Shown here piece by piece: positions 33,569-38,572 of a stretch of 38,572 nucleotides of DNA; positions within the stretch are counted from its first letter, which is position 1; every line of letters begins with the position of its first letter. Origin of the DNA: Mesorhizobium norvegicum (lineage in GTDB: Bacteria > Pseudomonadota > Alphaproteobacteria > Rhizobiales > Rhizobiaceae); the NCBI RefSeq assembly GCF_004919685.1, contig NZ_SMYZ01000050.1:43492-82063 (forward strand), written 5' to 3'. A program made the position numbers and the translations under genes. Under the pieces are notes generated by a model, which did no database searches, had not been told where the DNA came from, and worked only from the letters and a program-made list of their open reading frames with translations.

Positions 33569-33661
33569 CGCAATTTTCCTTGGGTTCGTCTGCGGCTCAC
33601 ATAGTGCAGATCGAAGGCGACTCCAAGCGCCGTGGTGCCCGCGTCACCTCACCAGGCCCGG
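33569..33661. other. Short gap between the glycosylation gene and mrp
   Basis: 93 bp that should carry the mrp promoter and the end of the upstream leftward transcript. No stem with a T tract was seen, so read-through from the glycosylation genes into mrp cannot be excluded. Confidence 0.4.
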
Positions 33662-35866
33662 TCAAAGGCCAACTTCGCACAGCTGATAGGGACGTGGCGC
33701 CGCGCCCACCCAGGCCTCATAGGTTCGACAGCTTGCGGCGTGGAGAGCAAGACCATAGCGCGCAATGATCGTATCCGATCGCTGAATGGTCCTCAGATCG
33801 GCTTCCGCCAAACTCATACCCCCTGCAGGCAACGCCACCAGTCGGCAACTCGCGATGTTTGCGGCTTCATCCACCCGCAAGTGCTTGCTCACGCGTTGCA
33901 GCAACGCCGACAGCTTCCGGCAGGGCCACCCCGACACAGACAACGCCAAGGGCGCAAGGATGCCGTTCATCTGCGCTACACGCTCTGCCTGTTCGTCAGC
34001 GTGGGCTGGCATCACGGCCCAAGCCTTGCCACCTGCCTGCCCGACTATTCCGCGGACACGCGCACTGTATGTCGGCCCTTCCGGAAAGTTCGTCCCGAGG
34101 CCAACAGCCGCCATCTCCGGTGGGAAAAAAGGGACCATCCAGCCATTTGGCGCTTCGTCGGCGATCAACAATATTGTCCCCGATCCCGGCAGGTCTGGCA
34201 CCACCACGCGAAACGCGCGTGTGTCCCACGCCTCGCGGCCCCATGAGCGGGTATCAACCACTGCGTATGTCGCGACCAGAGCGAGCGCTACGGCAGCGAC
34301 CCGTTTCGCCATGTCGCCGCTGAGGAGCTTGTGCATCACAATCCAAACGACCAGCGGCGCGAGCATTTCCATTGGGACGGCATAGCGATAGATGCTGAAA
34401 ATCGCCATCCAGATCACGAAGGCCAAGCTCACGAACAACACGACAAGGCGTTCAGCGACCGATAGGATCAGGCTGGATTTGCGCATGGCGACGGCGCCGA
34501 TCCATAAGACCATCAGAAGCCACAAAACTGGCCAGATAAATGGTCGCATTGGCAGTTCGCCGACACGATGGTCGTCGGTGACCATCGCAAAGGGGAACAG
34601 CAGCGCCTCCCAGATACTTTTCGGCAGCCACCGTGTGTCCACAATCGTGATCGGCGCAGCCAGTGGCGCGCCGAACCAAGCATTGAATTGCGGGAACAGT
34701 GGATTTCCAAAGACCTGCAGCAACGTGACGAACCAATAGCCGGATGTCGTCGCAACCCCCGCGAGTACACCCAAGCCAAAAGCGAAGGCAAGGGCTGGCC
34801 GCCGCAGCCATGGTGCCGGGAGAGCCAAGAGAGCCAAGCACAGGGCGACGGCATACACCGCGTTGGTGAGTTTCAGTCCAACGCCGGCCCCCATCACCAG
34901 CCCCGCAGCGGCAACTGAAATGACACCCGGCCACCCAGCCTCCACAACATGTCGTAACTGCCAAATTATGAGAGCAAGGGCGCACAGCACAAACACCGCG
35001 GTCGTATTGTCACCCATGGTGTTGCCCAATTCCGATAGGAACGCCGGCCCCGTGCAACCGACCAGCGAAAGCAGAATTGCGGTGGCATCGTTGGGCTTGC
35101 CAGAGCTGTCGGAGCTGCCAAGCACGAGACGAACAATGCAAAGCAGCAGCACAAAATTAAGACCGTGGATTGCGCCCATGACAAAGCCGGCCACCATCGC
35201 CGGCGCGTGCGTCACCATCGCGTAGTATGGCAAATCGAGCAGGGGATTGAAGTAGCTCTGGAACTGCGCGGCGGCCAAGTCCATGCCGATCCGCCCGCCC
35301 AGCAGCGCGTAAGGGTTGTAGAAGTGATAGTTGAGCAAATCCCAGTTACTGTCCTGCCCTAGCAGCAGCGCGGCCAGCCCACCCAGGAGGGGCGCCAACC
35401 ACATCGCGCGCGCCGCTGCATGAGGGTGGGCGAGCGCGCGTTGGAGGCCGGCTATCCACGACCGAAACGACCCTCGGCGTACAGATTGCGAGCGATCTCG
35501 GAACACCCAAGACCTGGCCGACAAAAAATTCAGGACTGTTCCAGCACCAGTGCCCGCAACCAGGCTTAGTATCGGCCGCCACCCTCCCATGATGAAAGCA
35601 CTGTAGACCGCGTAGTTGGCAGCACCACCAAATGTCATTGCCCCGAGGTAACGCAGACCCTCACGCCACAAAGGCTCGCCAGACTTTACCGCAAAAGTCT
35701 TGTGGCGGTTAAGTTGCCAAGTCACAAATACCGCCGCCAGAAACGAAAAAAAACGGCTGGCGAAGGGTCCGAGACCACAGGCAAGCAGCAGATACAGTAC
35801 ACCGGCATCCGCTGCAAAGCCGGCAACACCAGCAGTGGCAAACCAGCCGATCTGCTTGTTTATCAT
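33662..35866 (-). CDS. GtrA domain fused to a polytopic GT-C-like membrane glycosyltransferase
   Basis: A 734-residue inner-membrane protein. Residues 1-125 are a full GtrA domain: four membrane segments (about 5-28, 35-55, 74-95, 98-118) with the conserved VTWQLNRHKTFAV and LNFLSARSWVFRD. GtrA is proposed to flip polyprenyl-phosphate sugars. After a basic linker (130-152), about ten more membrane segments follow, with DSNWDLLNYHFYNPYALLGG in the first outer loop; its Asp residues are candidates for the GT-C catalytic acid. A soluble C-terminal region (about 560-734) contains VVPDLPGSGTILLIADEAPN. The start ATG overlaps the GT2 stop by 4 bp. The role inferred is flipping and then transferring a lipid-linked sugar outside the membrane. 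Lower GC than neighbours by eye. Confidence 0.82.
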   Translation of the reverse strand: MINKQIGWFATAGVAGFAADAGVLYLLLACGLGPFASRFFSFLAAVFVTWQLNRHKTFAVKSGEPLWREGLRYLGAMTFGGAANYAVYSAFIMGGWRPILSLVAGTGAGTVLNFLSARSWVFRDRSQSVRRGSFRSWIAGLQRALAHPHAAARAMWLAPLLGGLAALLLGQDSNWDLLNYHFYNPYALLGGRIGMDLAAAQFQSYFNPLLDLPYYAMVTHAPAMVAGFVMGAIHGLNFVLLLCIVRLVLGSSDSSGKPNDATAILLSLVGCTGPAFLSELGNTMGDNTTAVFVLCALALIIWQLRHVVEAGWPGVISVAAAGLVMGAGVGLKLTNAVYAVALCLALLALPAPWLRRPALAFAFGLGVLAGVATTSGYWFVTLLQVFGNPLFPQFNAWFGAPLAAPITIVDTRWLPKSIWEALLFPFAMVTDDHRVGELPMRPFIWPVLWLLMVLWIGAVAMRKSSLILSVAERLVVLFVSLAFVIWMAIFSIYRYAVPMEMLAPLVVWIVMHKLLSGDMAKRVAAVALALVATYAVVDTRSWGREAWDTRAFRVVVPDLPGSGTILLIADEAPNGWMVPFFPPEMAAVGLGTNFPEGPTYSARVRGIVGQAGGKAWAVMPAHADEQAERVAQMNGILAPLALSVSGWPCRKLSALLQRVSKHLRVDEAANIASCRLVALPAGGMSLAEADLRTIQRSDTIIARYGLALHAASCRTYEAWVGAAPRPYQLCEVGL

Positions 35867-36825
35867 GGCACCGGCGACCGCCGTGCGCCAATTCCGGGAA
35901 CCCTTAAATAGGCTAGCGTCTTGACCTCGGTTCGACCCCGCGTAACGGTGTCAAGAATAAGCCCGCATGCAAATAGGATGCCGCCTAGCAGGACAAGCGC
36001 AACGCAAAGCAGCGCGGTGGGCTGCCGGGGCACCAGTCCCGTCTCGGCGTATGTTTCCAGTAGCGGCACGGCCAGGCCGATCGCCAACAATGTTGTCGCA
36101 ACGGAACCCAGTGAAAAGAAAAAGAGCGGCTTCTCTGCCTTGAACAGTCTCACTATGGTCGTCAGAATGCGAATTCCGTCCCGATACGTCCGAAGCTTGC
36201 TCTGTGACCCCTTCGGGCGGGCACCATAGTCCGTGAGCACCTCTGCCACCGGCATGCGTAGTTCAAGGGCGTGGACAGTCAATTCTGTTTCGATCTCAAA
36301 GCCAGTGGAATGTGCTGGAAAAGATTTCACATATCTGCGTGAAAACACCCGATAGCCTGACAGCATGTCCGAAACCGTTCTGCCGAACAGTACCGCCACA
36401 CAGCGGGTTAGCATGCGGTTGCCGAAGCGATGGCCGAAGCGATAGGCTTCGCTGCCCTCGAGCCGTTCACTGCTCCGGGTACCAACCACCATGTCGAGCC
36501 GGTCCGAAAGCAAACGATCAATCATGCGCGGAGCGTCGGCAATGGTGTACGTGGCGTCGCCGTCCGTCATCACATAAACATCGGCTTCGATGTCGGCGAA
36601 CATGCGCCGCACTACGTTGCCTTTGCCCGGCATAGGTACCGTCAGGACTTGGGCACCCGCTGCGGCTGCAATGCGTCCAGTGTCGTCGGAAGAGTTATTG
36701 TCAAATACGAAAATGTCTGCTGTTGGCAAATACCGGCGAAAGTCTGCAATCACCTGCGCGATTGTGGCGCCCTCGTTGTGGCAGGGAACGATAACTGCAA
36801 TGCGGGGCGCACCACTCATAGGCAT
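35863..36825 (-). CDS. GT2 family polyprenyl-phosphate glycosyltransferase (GtrB/DPM1-like)
   Basis: A 320-residue enzyme. The GT-A fold opens with IAVIVPCHNEGATIAQVI (about 9-26), then FVFDNNSSDDTGRIAA, and the metal-binding motif VMTDGDATYTI (about 85-95). RDGIRILTTIVRLFKAEKPL precedes two C-terminal membrane segments (about 232-255 and 272-297), the layout of GtrB and dolichol-phosphate mannose synthases. It would load a sugar from a nucleotide donor onto undecaprenyl phosphate on the cytoplasmic face. The start is ATG 36825 or 36819; the ribosome site is weak, and TTG 36879 would add 18 residues. It overlaps the GtrA-fusion gene by ATGA, so both act together. Confidence 0.88.
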   Translation of the reverse strand: MPMSGAPRIAVIVPCHNEGATIAQVIADFRRYLPTADIFVFDNNSSDDTGRIAAAAGAQVLTVPMPGKGNVVRRMFADIEADVYVMTDGDATYTIADAPRMIDRLLSDRLDMVVGTRSSERLEGSEAYRFGHRFGNRMLTRCVAVLFGRTVSDMLSGYRVFSRRYVKSFPAHSTGFEIETELTVHALELRMPVAEVLTDYGARPKGSQSKLRTYRDGIRILTTIVRLFKAEKPLFFFSLGSVATTLLAIGLAVPLLETYAETGLVPRQPTALLCVALVLLGGILFACGLILDTVTRGRTEVKTLAYLRVPGIGARRSPVP

Positions 36826-37131
36826 TGGTAACGACCGGCTCTGGCTTTCTGGCAAAAAAGGACACAATTGCTGGAGCAATCTGCAGCGGGCAAAAACATG
36901 AAGATCCGTACCAAGGACAGGAAGTTGCCCCGATGTACAACGAGAACCAACGGTTTCGCAACTTGAGGGTCGTGCCTATGGGACGGTGCGATTGACGGTC
37001 CGGTCGCCGTGCATTCTGCATGGGGGCGAGACGCCGCGCATCATTTGTGCAGGCTATGGCTAATAACTACGACGCAAATCATTCGCGTCTAACAGCGACA
37101 GGCTACCTTCTTTCATGATCGACAAGCTTTC
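36826..37131. other. Upstream region of the glycosylation operon
   Basis: About 306 bp without a supportable gene, less GC-rich than the genome average by eye. It must hold the leftward promoter of the GT2/GtrA-fusion pair. At its right end is a 17-bp tandem duplication (37112-37145). Confidence 0.45.
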
Positions 37132-37145
37132 ATGATCGACAAGCT
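37112..37145. repeat. 17-bp tandem duplication at the start of the LysR relic
   Basis: TTCATGATCGACAAGCT occurs twice in direct succession (37112-37128 and 37129-37145). Each copy contains the first codons ATG-ATC-GAC-AAG of the LysR gene. Because 17 is not a multiple of three, the upstream ATG (37115) is out of frame with the real one (37132). Confidence 0.85.
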
Positions 37146-37300
37146 GGAATTCTTCATCGCGCTGGCCAGGGAAGAGCATTTCGGCCGGGCGGCGGAGGTG
37201 TGCGGCGTCACCCAGCCGACGCTGTCGGCCGGCATCAAGTAGCTGGAGGGCCAGCTTGGCGTCATGCTGATTCTGGGCGGGCGAGGCGCGATGGAACCGG
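37132..37300 (+). pseudogene. LysR-family regulator remnant (N-terminal HTH only)
   Basis: ATG 37132 opens MIDKLEFFIALAREEHFGRA, then AEVCGVTQPTLSAGIK, an intact LysR winged-helix start, and stops at an in-frame TAG (37240-37242) exactly where the family has Gln (IK-Q-LE). The frame resumes with LEGQLGVMLILGGRG and then loses all likeness. No effector-binding domain follows; a full gene would need about 900 bp but only about 170 bp remain. It is therefore a truncated, nonsense-mutated relic. The N-terminus resembles the LysR regulator often found next to formate dehydrogenase genes in rhizobia, but none is seen here. Confidence 0.82.
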
Positions 37301-37502
37301 CGCCTCCAAGCCGCGGAGCAATGGCTGCCTTGGCGTGCCCGGAAAAACGATGGGCCCCGTCGGATTTCATCAGCATCAAACGTCTTCCAGATGATCGAGT
37401 GCCGGTGCGGCCAGCAATCAGCCAGCCGACAGTCGTCAAACAGTCGAAGAGACCTATTTCAACGACCAGCACGGGACCGACAATCAAGAGAAGGAGGCGA
37501 CC
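37301..37502. other. Gap between LysR remnant and VOC gene
   Basis: About 200 bp with no recognisable coding. It must carry the promoter of the VOC-family gene; GAAGGAGGCGACC immediately before 37503 is a strong ribosome site. The sequence may be rearrangement debris joined to the LysR fragment. Confidence 0.4.
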
Positions 37503-37880
37503 ATGCTCGCAAACAGCAACGCAACGGCCAATCTGGCGGTAAAGGACCTGGCAAAGGCCAAGGCTTTCTATGAGGGAACACTTGGCCTGAAACAGGTGCA
37601 CGATGAGGGCGGTGAACTGATCGTGTACAAAAGCGGCGATACCACCCTCAACGTCTATCATTCCCAATTTGCCGGAACCAACAAGGCAACGGCGGTGACA
37701 TGGATGGTTGGCGACGAGATCGGCAATGTCGTCAAGGAACTGAAATCGAAGGGCGTCACCTTCGAGCACTATGAGATGCCGGGCCTGACGCTGGAGGGCG
37801 ACGTCCATGTCGGCTACGGAATGAAGGTCGCCTGGTTCAAGGATCCGGACGGCAACATCCTGAACCTTGTGGACAGGTAG
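37503..37880 (+). CDS. VOC family (glyoxalase/bleomycin-resistance-type) protein
   Basis: A 125-residue protein with the paired beta-alpha-beta-beta-beta units of the vicinal oxygen chelate fold. NATANLAVKDLAKAKAFYEG begins the first unit, and MKVAWFKDPDGNILNLVDR is the typical closing element with the metal-ligand Glu position replaced by Asn-Ile-Leu-Asn. The usual first-strand ligand His is also not obvious (ANLAVKD). Metal-dependent catalysis is therefore uncertain; it could be a binding protein or use another geometry. It has a strong AGGAGG site and stands alone, converging on the phosphate transporter gene over 11 bp. Confidence 0.85.
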   Translation: MLANSNATANLAVKDLAKAKAFYEGTLGLKQVHDEGGELIVYKSGDTTLNVYHSQFAGTNKATAVTWMVGDEIGNVVKELKSKGVTFEHYEMPGLTLEGDVHVGYGMKVAWFKDPDGNILNLVDR

Positions 37881-37891
37881 GCTTCTTCATG

Positions 37892-38572
37892 TCACCTCGC
37901 CAGGCCGACCGCGAGGTAGGTGAGCGCCGAAATCACGGCGGTGGCCGGCAAGGTGACGATCCAGGCAATGACGATGTTGCCGGCAATGCCCCAGCGCACG
38001 GCCGAGACGCGGCGGGCGGCGCCGACACCGATGATGGCGCCGGTGATGGTGTGGGTGGTCGACACGGGAATGCCGAGCCAGGTCGCTGCAAACAGGGTGA
38101 TCGCCCCACCCGTCTCGGCGCAAAAACCCTGCATCGGGTTCAGCCGGGTGATCTTCGAGCCCATGGTGTGGACGATGCGCCAGCCACCGAACAAGGTGCC
38201 GAGCGCCAATGCCGACTGGCAGGTGAGGACCACCCAGAGCGGCACATAAAAAGTCGCGCCGAGCATGCCTTGCGAATAGAGCAGCACGGCGATGATGCCC
38301 ATGGTCTTCTGGGCGTCATTGCCGCCGTGCCCGAGCGAATAGAGCGAGGCGGAAAAGAACTGCATGACGCGGAAGGTGCTGTCGACGGCAAACGGCGTCT
38401 GGCGCACGAAGAGCCAGGAAACGGCAAGGATCAGGACAAGCGCCAGGACAAAACCGGTCGCCGGCGACACGACGATTGCCGCAACCGTCTTGCCAAGCCC
38501 TGTCCAGACGATGGCGCCCAAGCCTGCCTTTGCCACACCGGCGCCGACCAGGCCGCCGATCAGCGCATGCGA
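37892..38572 (-). CDS. Inorganic phosphate transporter, PiT family (5' part outside window)
   Basis: 226 residues of the C-terminal part of a PiT-type transporter are present; the frame is open to the window edge, where SHALIGGLVGAG is read, a conserved PiT segment. The family's second signature is clear: SLGHGGNDAQKTMGII, plus GFCAETGGAITLFAATWLGI and VSTTHTITGAIIGVG. Full members have 330 or more residues, so roughly 100 are missing to the right. It would import phosphate with protons as a neutral metal-phosphate. The gene is leftward and convergent with the VOC gene, with no terminator hairpin in the 11-bp gap. Confidence 0.93.
   Translation of the reverse strand, partial: SHALIGGLVGAGVAKAGLGAIVWTGLGKTVAAIVVSPATGFVLALVLILAVSWLFVRQTPFAVDSTFRVMQFFSASLYSLGHGGNDAQKTMGIIAVLLYSQGMLGATFYVPLWVVLTCQSALALGTLFGGWRIVHTMGSKITRLNPMQGFCAETGGAITLFAATWLGIPVSTTHTITGAIIGVGAARRVSAVRWGIAGNIVIAWIVTLPATAVISALTYLAVGLAR

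Noticed and set aside
37240..37242. Amber codon in the LysR remnant as programmed recoding
   Set aside because: The frame decays shortly after the TAG and the effector domain is missing, so simple gene decay explains it better.

Overview
This is GC-rich alphaproteobacterial chromosome, most like Mesorhizobium or a close relative in the Rhizobiales. That placement is inferred from the gene families and not from a search: a small SyrA-type exopolysaccharide-repressor-like membrane protein, a Mrp protein of the alphaproteobacterial form without a CxxC motif, and a roughly 180-bp palindromic intergenic repeat of the kind scattered through rhizobial genomes. No tRNA, rRNA, CRISPR array, integrase or intact insertion sequence was recognised.

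The first 14 kb (about 1-13,840) is a catabolic and uptake region. It holds an acyl-CoA dehydrogenase, a RidA-family protein facing a RutA-like flavin monooxygenase, an HpcH/HpaI aldolase, a class I/II aminotransferase, a polar amino-acid ABC transporter with binding protein and permease but no ATPase, a class V aminotransferase/desulfurase-like enzyme and a GNAT acetyltransferase. Converging on these is a complete leftward dipeptide transporter operon, dppABCDF. Genes of this kind would together import and break down amino acids, peptides or related nitrogen compounds, but the substrate cannot be read from the sequence.

From 14.3 to 18.1 kb lies a FadD-like acyl-CoA ligase with an unusual Ala/Lys/Pro-rich N-terminal tail. 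It overlaps by 4 bp a methyltransferase that resembles ETF-beta lysine methyltransferases. A second, unrelated SAM methyltransferase points the other way. From 18.1 to 19.5 kb is a gene-poor stretch with the SyrA-like small protein and a frameshifted EthD-family gene. Central metabolism follows: pgi with a translationally coupled HAD phosphatase, leftward, divergent from a MocR-type regulator.

The segment 23.9-26.8 kb carries an MttB-family methyltransferase and a Rieske oxygenase of the betaine-demethylase type, which suggests quaternary-amine use. Next come a leftward chromate-resistance pair (rhodanese-ChrB and ChrA) with a hypothetical gene, and an IlvD/Edd sugar-acid dehydratase with a GntR-type operator-like dyad in its leader, divergent from an orphan CoxG-like protein. 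Then come the palindromic repeat and mrp.

From 33.6 to 36.9 kb, visibly less GC-rich by eye, is a two-gene envelope glycosylation unit. A GtrB/DPM1-like GT2 glycosyltransferase overlaps a protein in which a GtrA flippase domain is fused to a large polytopic GT-C-like domain. This compact form of the three-part gtr system is the most interesting system in the window. The right end holds a decayed LysR gene with an in-frame amber codon, a VOC-family protein, and the 3' part of a PiT phosphate transporter cut by the window edge.
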